Below, one piece after another: positions 16,474-24,857 of a stretch of DNA of 64,000 nt. The translations under genes and the position numbers were made by a program. The DNA lies in assembly GCA_017396025.1 (NCBI GenBank), contig JAFQNF010000026.1, positions 22,709 through 86,708 of the forward strand, in the 5' to 3' direction. This DNA comes from a bacterium (GTDB taxonomy: Bacteria > Cyanobacteriota > Vampirovibrionia > Gastranaerophilales > Gastranaerophilaceae). The stretch's first letter is position 1. Each line of letters starts with the position of its first letter. The notes below the pieces were generated by a model that ran no database searches, was not told the origin of the DNA, and saw only the letters and a program-made list of their open reading frames with translations.

Positions 16474-18173
16474 AAAAATTTTTTATACAAATATTTAAAA
16501 AAATAGAAAAACTTGATAATTACACAAATCAATACTTGATGTGTTCAAATAATGTTGAAATCCCATCGTTAGCATATACAAATTGGGCTATGCATTTTGC
16601 CAATTTAAAAGATTTTGGAACAGCAATCGATAAACTTGAAACAGCAATTTTAATGTCATCAAATCCAAAACCTTGCATTAGCTTAGGTATAATTTATGCA
16701 AAACTAAAAGAATATGAAAAAGCAGAAATGACACTAAAAAAAGCGTTAGAACGAGATTCTCAAAATGCATATACATATTCTGTTTTAAGCAGTGTACTTG
16801 TTGCTCAAGACAAATTCGATGAAGCAGAAGACTCCTTAAAAAAAGCATTAAAACTTGCGCCATCTGACGCAGAAATATATTTGAACTATGGAATACTATA
16901 TGCGAAGCTTCAAAAGAAAAATAAAGCTGTTGAGATGTTAAAAAAATCAAAATTTTTAAACCCAACAAATACTCACGTATATTTTTTGCTCGGAATTATG
17001 CTTTTTGAAACAGACAAAATTAATGAAGCATTCATAGAATTCAAACAATTAGAAGATTTCAATCCTAAATATAGAAATCTAAGCTATTATTTAGCTTTAT
17101 GTTATAAAAAAGAAAAAAATTATATGGCAGTTCTAGAATATGCGCAAAGAGCATTAGAAGAAACACCAGAAAATCCAGCCATATACATATTGCTTGCGCA
17201 AAATTATATGTCTTTAGGAAAAGAACAAGAATGTTATAACTTATTTCAACAGGCAGAAGATAAAAAAGTCGCAGATTTTGAAGTCTATTTAGCTTGGGGA
17301 ATTACATTGTTAAATAACAATAAAGTAACTGACGCAAAAATAAAAATAGAACAAGCACTTGCCCTTGATGCAAATAACGCAAATGCGCTTTATCGTTTGG
17401 GATCTTGTTTCTATAAAGAAAAGAATTACGAAAAAGCAGAATCTCTATTCAAACAAGCAATTCTTGAAGACGCATCTAATACTTTAGCAATGTCAGATTT
17501 AGGCATTCTTTATTACGATACAAATAGATACGAAGAAGCTATAAATACGTTTTTCAAAGTTATTTCTATTTCTTCTCAAAAGTCATACCTATACTTTTAT
17601 ATCGCGAATTGTTATTACAAACTTGGAAGACAAAAGAAAAGCTTAGAATACTATGAAAAAACAATAGAATATTACCCTAACCATCTAGAGGCATTAATAA
17701 ATTACACAGTTAATCTTATTGATATGGATAATATAAGGGAAGCTTTAAGAAAAATAAGAAATGCATACCAAATAAACAGAGAATCCGATAAAGTACTTCT
17801 TGTATACGCACTTACAAGTTTAAAGGCCGGTATTCACAGTGATGCTATTGAAAAAGCTGATCAATTACTAGCAAAAGTTCCAGATAGCCAAGATGCAATG
17901 TTAATTAAAGCAAATGCATTAATAAATATTAAAAAACCTCAAGAAGCTTTAAATATATTGCTTTCACAGAATGATGCTGACAAAAACAACTATGCATTCG
18001 CTTATTTAGCATATTGTGCATATAAAATACTTGTAGAAGAAAGCCCATCGAACTATAATGAAAGCATGGTAAATTTTTACCTAGATAAAATTAATGAACT
18101 AAAAGATACAAATTTTGACAAAAATCAAATTAGTCCATATATTAGTAAAGCACTGAACATTAATAAAGGATAG
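16470..18173 (+). CDS. Tetratricopeptide-repeat protein
   Basis: A 567-residue protein built almost entirely of TPR units, probably about 14 or more, between residues 25 and 530. The repeated pattern is AYYxLGxxYxxxGxxxxAxxxxxxAL, for example LSSVLVAQDKFDEAEDSLKK and LYRLGSCFYKEKNYEKAESL. There is no signal peptide or membrane segment, so it is probably a cytoplasmic scaffold. It overlaps the kdsC-like gene by 4 bases and is followed by lysC after 4 bases. The operon mixes envelope and amino-acid functions and gives no clear partner. Role unknown. Confidence 0.88.
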   Translation: MKKFFIQIFKKIEKLDNYTNQYLMCSNNVEIPSLAYTNWAMHFANLKDFGTAIDKLETAILMSSNPKPCISLGIIYAKLKEYEKAEMTLKKALERDSQNAYTYSVLSSVLVAQDKFDEAEDSLKKALKLAPSDAEIYLNYGILYAKLQKKNKAVEMLKKSKFLNPTNTHVYFLLGIMLFETDKINEAFIEFKQLEDFNPKYRNLSYYLALCYKKEKNYMAVLEYAQRALEETPENPAIYILLAQNYMSLGKEQECYNLFQQAEDKKVADFEVYLAWGITLLNNNKVTDAKIKIEQALALDANNANALYRLGSCFYKEKNYEKAESLFKQAILEDASNTLAMSDLGILYYDTNRYEEAINTFFKVISISSQKSYLYFYIANCYYKLGRQKKSLEYYEKTIEYYPNHLEALINYTVNLIDMDNIREALRKIRNAYQINRESDKVLLVYALTSLKAGIHSDAIEKADQLLAKVPDSQDAMLIKANALINIKKPQEALNILLSQNDADKNNYAFAYLAYCAYKILVEESPSNYNESMVNFYLDKINELKDTNFDKNQISPYISKALNINKG

Positions 18174-18177
18174 AAAC

Positions 18178-19434
18178 GTGGGAATAATCGTTCAAAAATT
18201 TGGAGGAACATCCGTAGCCGATCCGCAAAAAATCCACAACGTAGCGAAGGCTGTAATTAGGGAAAAAGAAAATGGCAATGATGTAGTTGTAGTTGTTTCT
18301 GCAATGGGACACACAACCGACCATCTAATTAAACTTGCAAAAGAAGTGACAAGCACTCCTGATTCTAGAGAAATGGATATGCTATTATCTACAGGTGAAC
18401 AAGTGTCAATTGCTTTACTTGCAATGGCTATTCAATCTCACGGTTACAAAGCTGTAAGTATGAATGGTCAACAAGTTGGTATTGTTACTGAATGTATTCA
18501 CTCAAAAGCAAGAATTGTTGATATAAAAACAGATAAATTACAAAAGAAAATAGAAGAAGGAAACATCATCGTAGTTGCTGGATTCCAAGGTGTAACACCA
18601 GATGGAGAAATCACAACATTAGGACGTGGTGGTTCTGACACTTCTGCTGTAGCAATAGCAGCTGCTCTAAAAGCAGATAGATGCGATATATATACAGACG
18701 TAGAAGGTGTATATGCAACAGACCCAAGAATTGTTCCAAACATTCAAAAAACAGATGTTATTTCATATGAAGAAATGTTAGAACTTGCAAGGGTTGGTGC
18801 AAATGTTCTTCATCCTCGTAGCGTTGAGACTGCAAAACAATTTAATGTTCCATTAAGAGTTCGCAGTTCATTCAAACTAGATAATTTAGGCACATTAATT
18901 ATAGGAGTTGATAATATGGAAATATACAAACCAGTCGCAGGCGTTGCAGCCGATTCTTCTCAAATAAGAATTTTACTTTCTGAATTACCAGATATTCCTG
19001 GTACAGCTGCTAAGTTATTTGGTTCTTTAGCAAAAAGTAACATAAGTGTTGATATGATTATTCAATCATTAGCTTCAAATGGAACAAACTCAATTGCTTT
19101 TACTGTAGATGCTGAAGATTTCGAATCAACAATGACGACATTAGAAGCATTAAAAGCAGAATTAAAAGCTGGAGAAATTTTAATAGATAAAGATATCGCA
19201 AAAGTTTCTATTGTTGGTGCTGGTATGGTTGATAGACCTGGTATTGCAGCAGACATGTTCCGTTCTTTAGCAGAAAATAATATAAACATTAAAATGATTT
19301 CTACAAGTGAAATTAAAATTAGCTGTTTAGTTGAAAAAGAAAATGCAAAAAATGCAATTAAAGCATTATGCAAAGAATTCGGTTTAGAATCAACTGAATC
19401 CGCTGATGTTAAAGGTGATTTACCAGACGTATAA
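18178..19434 (+). CDS. lysC: Aspartate kinase
   Basis: A 418-residue aspartokinase starting at a GTG in the context aaacgtgggaat. The start is fixed by the invariant VQKFGGTSVAD at residues 4-14. The kinase domain shows TLGRGGSDTSAVAIA and TDVEGVYATDPRIV. Two ACT domains occupy about residues 265-405 (SELPDIPGTAAKLFGSLA and GAGMVDRPGIAADMFRSLAEN), the regulatory arrangement of lysine/threonine-sensitive enzymes of the LysC beta/alpha type. It phosphorylates aspartate as the first step to lysine, threonine, methionine and diaminopimelate. It is the last gene of its operon and is closed by a strong terminator. Confidence 0.97.
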   Translation: MGIIVQKFGGTSVADPQKIHNVAKAVIREKENGNDVVVVVSAMGHTTDHLIKLAKEVTSTPDSREMDMLLSTGEQVSIALLAMAIQSHGYKAVSMNGQQVGIVTECIHSKARIVDIKTDKLQKKIEEGNIIVVAGFQGVTPDGEITTLGRGGSDTSAVAIAAALKADRCDIYTDVEGVYATDPRIVPNIQKTDVISYEEMLELARVGANVLHPRSVETAKQFNVPLRVRSSFKLDNLGTLIIGVDNMEIYKPVAGVAADSSQIRILLSELPDIPGTAAKLFGSLAKSNISVDMIIQSLASNGTNSIAFTVDAEDFESTMTTLEALKAELKAGEILIDKDIAKVSIVGAGMVDRPGIAADMFRSLAENNINIKMISTSEIKISCLVEKENAKNAIKALCKEFGLESTESADVKGDLPDV

Positions 19435-19449
19435 AAATAAACAAAAACA

Positions 19450-19483
19450 AAAAAAGAGCTCTCAAACAGAGAGCTCTTTTTTA
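19450..19483. terminator. Bidirectional terminator shared by lysC and the phage-like cassette
   Basis: A 12-bp perfect stem, AAAAGAGCTCTC with GAGAGCTCTTTT, surrounds the loop AAACA, with T-runs on both sides. It ends plus-strand transcription from lysC. The stop codon of the last minus-strand phage gene (19481-19483) lies inside its flank, so it also serves that operon. Confidence 0.92.
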
Positions 19484-19705
19484 TTGTATTAATTCATCTA
19501 TTCTGTGATGGGCGGATTTTGCACTTTGTTCAACTGCAACCATCCTTTCAATAAGTCCATTATGTTTATCTTGTTTTTCTTCTAATCTATTTATATGTTC
19601 TTCAATATACTTAAGCGTTTTATTATAACTACCAATTGCAATACCAGCAGATATTATATTGATAATTAACAACAGCAGAAGTTCTCCACTTAAAGACATT
19701 GCCAA
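19481..19705 (-). CDS. Small single-pass membrane protein, holin/XhlA-like by layout
   Basis: A 74-residue protein with one N-terminal membrane helix (about residues 7-25, ELLLLLIINIISAGIAIGS) and a charged amphipathic coiled-coil tail (EEHINRLEEKQDKHNGLIERMVAVEQ). This layout resembles phage XhlA-type or other holin-associated proteins. It is the last gene of the phage cassette, where lysis genes often lie, but no endolysin is next to it. The assignment is structural only. Confidence 0.55.
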   Translation of the reverse strand: MAMSLSGELLLLLIINIISAGIAIGSYNKTLKYIEEHINRLEEKQDKHNGLIERMVAVEQSAKSAHHRIDELIQ

Positions 19706-20172
19706 CCACTCCTATTAAACATTTGATAAACATCTACACACCAAGCCATAACATTTGCTTTTATAGTATTTGTTCCTTGTTCTTTTATTACATGTCTAAA
19801 AATCAATGAAGTTATTCGACGGTATTCTTTCTTTGACACCTTGTTATTAAGAACTTCGTTAACGATATATGTTTTAAACTCTAAAAGATAATCATGTAAC
19901 ATTGAAGCAACAAGAAAATCATTATCTGTTCGAGAACCAATAATTCTCCAAAAGAAACGGGGTATATCAGCCCCGTTCCAAGTATATCCATTAAAAATAG
20001 TAAATTCAAAATTTCTTTGTGTTGTCGAAATTCTTACAAGTAACGAATTAAAAAGTTCAAAAGGATATTTTTTCTTACTTTTAATTATTTCCTGTGCATC
20101 ATCAATATTTATAACTCGAACCCTAACATCTGGAATAGCATCAAAAGAAACACTAAGAATTTTTTCTTTCAT
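19690..20172 (-). CDS. DUF1353-like phage protein
   Basis: A 160-residue protein. The central part FTIFNGYTWNGADIPRFFWRIIG, followed by DFLVASMLHDYLLE, is the pattern I associate with phage DUF1353 proteins, which sit near tail or lysis genes. A membrane segment or signal is absent. The HDYL histidine-aspartate pair is conserved in the family, but its role is unknown. It overlaps the following holin-like gene by 16 bases, and its start touches the preceding gene's stop. Confidence 0.65.
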   Translation of the reverse strand: MKEKILSVSFDAIPDVRVRVINIDDAQEIIKSKKKYPFELFNSLLVRISTTQRNFEFTIFNGYTWNGADIPRFFWRIIGSRTDNDFLVASMLHDYLLEFKTYIVNEVLNNKVSKKEYRRITSLIFRHVIKEQGTNTIKANVMAWCVDVYQMFNRSGWQCL

Positions 20173-20780
20173 TAATTTGCCTCTCTTAGCAATTTTGTTG
20201 TCTTAAAATTGTTTTCGTTCAAGACTGTCCCTCCCTCGCCATAAACTGTCGTCGTTTCGTCTTTCGCTACCTCAGTTTCACTTGTACACAATTTTGCATA
20301 ATCACCTGTTTCAAAGAAAGCATCTAATTGTTCTTTTGTGAAGCCTAGCAAAGTTCCAACTGCATCAACATAAGGATTTCCTCTATAGAAGTTATTTGCT
20401 TTTAACTCAATCTTTAAAGCTTTAACATCAATAATCATAGCGAAAGCATCAATCCCGTCGTCATTGCGAGGCTCCTCAGAAGCAATCTCTTGCACCATTG
20501 CGATTATGTCATCAAAATCAAGACCTTTAGCTTTGTAGATTCCACGCTCTACATCCGCAGCAGTTAAAGATAACATTGCAATACGTTCTTGTTCTTTAGC
20601 TTGATGTTCCGATTCATAGTTTGGGTTAATAACAAGTTCCCCATTTTGATATATGTATTTTTCAAAATCATCAAAAATCTCTTTTGATATTTCCAAGTTT
20701 ATACATTCTTCATTCAAACAACGGCATTGCGCCTTTGATAGTTCTTGCGTTTTAGTATTATAAATTGCGTAATATTTCAT
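20172..20780 (-). CDS. Putative tail-fibre accessory/chaperone protein
   Basis: A 202-residue soluble protein directly downstream of the fibre gene, the usual place of fibre assembly chaperones. The N-terminus (MKYYAIYNTKTQELSKAQC, then YQNGELVINPNYE) reads like tail-fibre assembly or DUF4376-type proteins. A central repeat-like segment TAADVERGIYKAKGLDFDDIIAMV is followed by YVDAVGTLLGFTKEQLDAFF. I do not recognise a catalytic motif. The role is inferred from position and N-terminal style. Confidence 0.5.
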   Translation of the reverse strand: MKYYAIYNTKTQELSKAQCRCLNEECINLEISKEIFDDFEKYIYQNGELVINPNYESEHQAKEQERIAMLSLTAADVERGIYKAKGLDFDDIIAMVQEIASEEPRNDDGIDAFAMIIDVKALKIELKANNFYRGNPYVDAVGTLLGFTKEQLDAFFETGDYAKLCTSETEVAKDETTTVYGEGGTVLNENNFKTTKLLREAN

Positions 20781-20789
20781 AATTCACCT

Positions 20790-22508
20790 CTATTGATTTG
20801 TGCCAATGCGTCTATAAGCAATAAGTCGAATACTTGACTCATTAAGTGCACCACCCGTTATCTTTACAGATACACTTCTGTTAAATGTTAAAAAACTAGC
20901 TGTATTTTGTAGAAGCTTTACTCGGTCACTATCTAAAATAAATGCAACTACAGCATTGCTAGCATCAATTATTGGAAATAAATCAGTACCAAAGGCAATG
21001 CGTTTATCAGTAGCAGAAGAATTGTAGCCATAACATCTAAGCATTACTTCATAGACATAATTATCCTTCGGCAAATAGTCACTAATATCTACCGTATAAT
21101 CACCAACAGCAGTTGCTGTAAATATATAAGGATAATCAGAAACAACATTCCATTGACCGTCAACTTCTATTTTATCAGTTTTACTAATTAATCCAGCGTT
21201 AACCTGTGCCAGAATTTCTTTACCTTGTGCAACAACTTCTGAATATCCCTCTGTGGTTTTTACATTACCAACAACCATATAATAGTATTTTTTGCTTCCA
21301 AAAGTAGAAACATCAGCTTCAATACCAGATTTATCTGCTTCTTCTGTAATACCCAAAGAAACTGCAGATGACATTTTACTACCAGTAACAGATGTTCCTC
21401 TTGGTTTTCCATATAGACCAGTATAGCCAGTATATGTTGCATTCTCACTAGGAGTCCAATTGCCCAGACCATAAGCTGTTTCTTTCGCTTTCAAACCTAA
21501 GGTCATTCCATTACCAACAACAGGAATTCTATCTTTTGAATTTAATGAAACATAATCATATCTAGGTAAGAAAATACATTCATTTAAAGTATCAACACCA
21601 TAAAACCAAGCAGAACCGTAAGTTTCATAGAATGTATCGACAACATCTTTATCTTGAATATCATAAAATTGATGCCCATTAAGGTTAACATACATAGAAA
21701 TTGTCGTATCACCCAAAGTAACTTCTTTTAAGGTAGATTCTTGCATTTCTTCAATACATTTATCATAAAAATCTGGATAACCGTATCTTGTTCCTGCAAG
21801 CGCATTTTTATAGACATAAGAACCTAAAAGTTCAAAACCTTGTTTTTCAGAAAAAGAAAGAACACTATCCTTCGAAACAACATCAAAAAGTTGATACTTA
21901 AACATATTTCCTTGAACAATTTCTTCTTTTGTATCAAATGCAGCTATTGCACTTTGTTGCGCTCTATTTGCTTGTTCCAAAGCTTCATCTCTATGTGTTT
22001 GTGATTGTTTTGCAAATTCTTCGCAAGTCTTAGAAAACAACGATGTATTATTTTCTGCATCTTTAAGTTCCTTCATCAATGCATCGGGTGTCACATCACT
22101 ACCTTCTTGTACCTTAATACTTCGTTCTATTTTTCTATCTAATATTTGTAATATTCGGACAATATAATCAAATGTTTTTTCTAAAACACTTAGATTTAAA
22201 TAAGACGAATTTGAAAATTTACTTTCTTGCTTTATAGGAAGATTTAATGACAATGACAAAACTTCATCCTGTTGCAATACACTCAAAGTAGAATTTTGCA
22301 ACGGGAATGTAATATAACTACCATTTTCATTTCCTATTTCATTTATGGAATAATCTATTCCAAATTCCAATGTTTTTGAAAAACCTTTTTTATCAGTATA
22401 TGTAACAATTAATTCTTCTTGATTTTCAATCAAAAAATCAAAATCAAAAATAGTCACAGAGCCATTACCCATATAATTATTTACAGGGGTTAAAGATGAT
22501 ACCGTCAT
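20790..22508 (-). CDS. Phage tail fibre with T7-type N-terminal attachment domain
   Basis: A 572-residue protein. Residues 1-140 match the T7 gp17 N-terminal pattern: VSSLTPVNNYMGNG, FDFDFLIENQEELIVTY, FGIDYSINEIG, and LSVLEKTFDYIVRILQILDRKIERSI. This part docks the fibre to the tail. A short helical shaft follows (about 150-200), then a variable beta-rich region with GYTGLYGKPRGTSVTGSK and a C-terminal lectin-like region expected to bind the host surface. Comparable T7 fibres are of similar length. Intact with no frameshift visible. The receptor cannot be predicted. Confidence 0.8.
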   Translation of the reverse strand: MTVSSLTPVNNYMGNGSVTIFDFDFLIENQEELIVTYTDKKGFSKTLEFGIDYSINEIGNENGSYITFPLQNSTLSVLQQDEVLSLSLNLPIKQESKFSNSSYLNLSVLEKTFDYIVRILQILDRKIERSIKVQEGSDVTPDALMKELKDAENNTSLFSKTCEEFAKQSQTHRDEALEQANRAQQSAIAAFDTKEEIVQGNMFKYQLFDVVSKDSVLSFSEKQGFELLGSYVYKNALAGTRYGYPDFYDKCIEEMQESTLKEVTLGDTTISMYVNLNGHQFYDIQDKDVVDTFYETYGSAWFYGVDTLNECIFLPRYDYVSLNSKDRIPVVGNGMTLGLKAKETAYGLGNWTPSENATYTGYTGLYGKPRGTSVTGSKMSSAVSLGITEEADKSGIEADVSTFGSKKYYYMVVGNVKTTEGYSEVVAQGKEILAQVNAGLISKTDKIEVDGQWNVVSDYPYIFTATAVGDYTVDISDYLPKDNYVYEVMLRCYGYNSSATDKRIAFGTDLFPIIDASNAVVAFILDSDRVKLLQNTASFLTFNRSVSVKITGGALNESSIRLIAYRRIGTNQ

Positions 22509-22519
22509 TCCTCTCTCCT

Positions 22520-23875
22520 TTATTTTTTATCGTTATAACGAGCTAATACCTCATCAATAATTTTGTTTCGTTTTTCTATATCTGGTTCTTCTTTTTTTAT
22601 CGAAACATAATTATCTTTTGCCGCTATTACTAATTTAATCAATTTATATAAGTCTTCTTTACCATCAATTTGCTTTGCAGATAATCTTGACTGAATATAA
22701 CTATAATCCGAATTTAGAAAAGTATATTCAGCCGCAGAAAAAGAACGCATTTTTTCAATTAAATTATAATCTTCAACAGATAAGTCTTTTCGATAATTAG
22801 AGATGTCTTCTTGTTTAAATTTTTCATAATCATCAAACATCATTTTAATTAAGTTCAAAAAAGAAGTTCTATTAGTAGTTGTATACCCATCTTTTCTTAT
22901 CATTTTTATGTAATTTTTTTTAGAATTAATACTTTCCTTACTTAAGGTATAGTCAATATACAGTTCCGCTTTATCTGGTTCTTTTTCTAGGATTGATATT
23001 ATCTCTTTCCAATTTTTTTCATTTTTTTCTTGTTCCTTTGTCTTCTCTTCTTTTTTCTTTTCTTGAAGAAACTCAGATAAATACTTTCGAACAAAAAATT
23101 GAAGTTCCTTATCTTTTATTTCCTTAATTTCTTTTTCGTTATTTTCAGCAGACATTTCATAAGAAAATAATTCTTTTGCCCAGTTGTAAGCAATTACATT
23201 ATTCTTTAATGTTTTTATAGCTTCATCCAAAGTTATTTTATCTTTTGCAGCTAATTTTTCCTTATATTTTTCAAAATAAAAAGATGCTTTTGCATCTCTA
23301 GCTAAAATAAATGAATTAATTATTTCGAAAAAGAAATCTGCCTCAAAAATATTTCGCCGAACGGTTAAAGTCTTATCATTCCATTTTTCCTTTTCAGCCA
23401 TCGTTTCAATAATTGATATTCCATTTTTAAAAGATGAATCAATAATTTCAGGATTATTTTTATACAAAACAGCCCTCTGTATGCAAGATTTAATACTGTT
23501 TTCATATACTTCAAACTCCCAATTTTTCATTTCATTTTTTTCATATGCAATCATTTGAGATTTTATTGCATCAAGTTTCCTCTTTTTTATTTCAATAATA
23601 ATATTTTTTGATTCTTGCTTAGAAAAATTAATTTCATATATTTTTGTACTTATTAATTGGTCAAGTTCTTCTATAAATTCCTTTGTTTTATTTTCTACAG
23701 ATCTCCCCTTTAAAGAAAAAAATCCTGTTTCCGAGAAAAGAAGTTCTTTTTCCCATTCATCAATAAAATTTGAAAGTTCAAGAATTTTTACTTTATCCAT
23801 ATCTGATTCAACTAAAACCTCTTGAGAATCTTTCTTCATAATAGGAATTTTACGCATTGAATAAACATCTGTCAT
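22520..23875 (-). CDS. Large coiled-coil internal virion/ejection protein candidate
   Basis: A 451-residue, highly charged, Lys/Glu-rich protein, mostly helical with long coiled-coil runs (for example EKKKEEKTKEQEKNEKNWKEI). There is no signal or membrane segment. It sits between the gp14-like gene and the fibre, the position of the ejection proteins gp15/gp16 in T7-like phages, but it is much shorter than gp16 and I see no transglycosylase domain. The role as ejection protein is inferred from gene order. Confidence 0.5.
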   Translation of the reverse strand: MTDVYSMRKIPIMKKDSQEVLVESDMDKVKILELSNFIDEWEKELLFSETGFFSLKGRSVENKTKEFIEELDQLISTKIYEINFSKQESKNIIIEIKKRKLDAIKSQMIAYEKNEMKNWEFEVYENSIKSCIQRAVLYKNNPEIIDSSFKNGISIIETMAEKEKWNDKTLTVRRNIFEADFFFEIINSFILARDAKASFYFEKYKEKLAAKDKITLDEAIKTLKNNVIAYNWAKELFSYEMSAENNEKEIKEIKDKELQFFVRKYLSEFLQEKKKEEKTKEQEKNEKNWKEIISILEKEPDKAELYIDYTLSKESINSKKNYIKMIRKDGYTTTNRTSFLNLIKMMFDDYEKFKQEDISNYRKDLSVEDYNLIEKMRSFSAAEYTFLNSDYSYIQSRLSAKQIDGKEDLYKLIKLVIAAKDNYVSIKKEEPDIEKRNKIIDEVLARYNDKK

Positions 23876-23877
23876 AT

Positions 23878-24390
23878 TTATATTCCTTCCTCAAAAAGTG
23901 AATAAATGTTTGAAAGTTTTCCTTTTGTATTGCTCTTTGCATATTCAATTGCATTATCTAAATATGCATTTTTTGCCTTTTTTGATGATAATTCTGCATT
24001 TGCATAGTATTGATTCGCTTTATCTATATATGTTGAATATTTTTGCTCTGCAGTTTTAAGTGTAGTAAGAGCATCAAGTTCCCCATTTAATTTTTCATCA
24101 TCAACAATATTTAAGGATGTTTGAGATGTTACTCCCAAATTGCCTGATGCAATAATCGCAGTTTGTTCAGCCCCATCTAAAATAGCATTCAATCTTTGTT
24201 TTCTAGCCTTTTCTATACCATTTTGCAGTTCTGTTGTTGCTCTATTCTCTAGTTTTTTTGCATGTGATGTATACAATTCTGATTCATATTCATACTGCGC
24301 TTTTTCAACACGTGCTTCTTGTACTTTAACAGCAGCACTAACCGCGTTTGCAACAGCCGTTACAATTTCTGTAACTTCGTAAATACACAT
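23878..24390 (-). CDS. Internal virion protein, gp14-like
   Basis: A 170-residue Ala/Glu-rich helical protein. It opens with a mildly hydrophobic stretch (EIVTAVANAVSAAVKVQEA) followed by long helices with ENRATTELQNGIEKARKQ, and then GNLGVTSQTSLNIVDD. This resembles podoviral internal core proteins of the T7 gp14 type, which enter the host membrane during DNA ejection. It begins where the acetyltransferase-like gene ends and precedes the coiled-coil protein by two bases. The assignment rests on composition and order. Confidence 0.6.
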   Translation of the reverse strand: MCIYEVTEIVTAVANAVSAAVKVQEARVEKAQYEYESELYTSHAKKLENRATTELQNGIEKARKQRLNAILDGAEQTAIIASGNLGVTSQTSLNIVDDEKLNGELDALTTLKTAEQKYSTYIDKANQYYANAELSSKKAKNAYLDNAIEYAKSNTKGKLSNIYSLFEEGI

Positions 24391-24857
24391 TATTTTTCCT
24401 TTCTTAACTTATAAAAAAATTCAAAATCTTTTTGCACCTTTAGATGCTCTGGTTTTGGATTGTCAAAGGAAAACCCCAATTTATATAACCATCTTTTTGC
24501 TTCTTTATTAGAAGTATAAATATAGTTATACAAAATATCATAATCAACTTCATTTTTGTAAAATTGTTTTTTCAATTCTTTCATAAATGAAATTTTATTT
24601 TTACTTACATATTTTGTTGAAATCAACCACACACAAGCTATTTTAAGGTTTTCACCTGACATATCAACAAAACCACCCATTGCAATCGGAACATCATCTT
24701 CAAACTCATCTTGTCCAAAGGCAAAAATTACCTTATCCAAATTTATTGTTTTTAGAACTTTCTTTTTCCAATCAACACCCCAGAGACATTGCATTTCCTG
24801 TAAATCTTCATCTCTAATATTATTCAAAATAAAACTACAATTTTTAAGCGTTTGCAT
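24390..24857 (-). CDS. GNAT-like phage protein (T7 gp13 / DUF2833 type)
   Basis: A 155-residue protein with an acetyltransferase-like outline: a beta strand with PIAMGGFVDM, then KIACVWLISTKYV, a helix, and a final NKEAKRWLYKLGFSF, where the WLYKLGF block resembles the GNAT C-terminal motif. Podophages carry such a protein between the tail nozzle and the core proteins (T7 gene 13, internal virion protein A). It overlaps the nozzle gene by 14 bases. Whether it has enzymatic activity is unknown. Confidence 0.6.
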   Translation of the reverse strand: MQTLKNCSFILNNIRDEDLQEMQCLWGVDWKKKVLKTINLDKVIFAFGQDEFEDDVPIAMGGFVDMSGENLKIACVWLISTKYVSKNKISFMKELKKQFYKNEVDYDILYNYIYTSNKEAKRWLYKLGFSFDNPKPEHLKVQKDFEFFYKLRKEK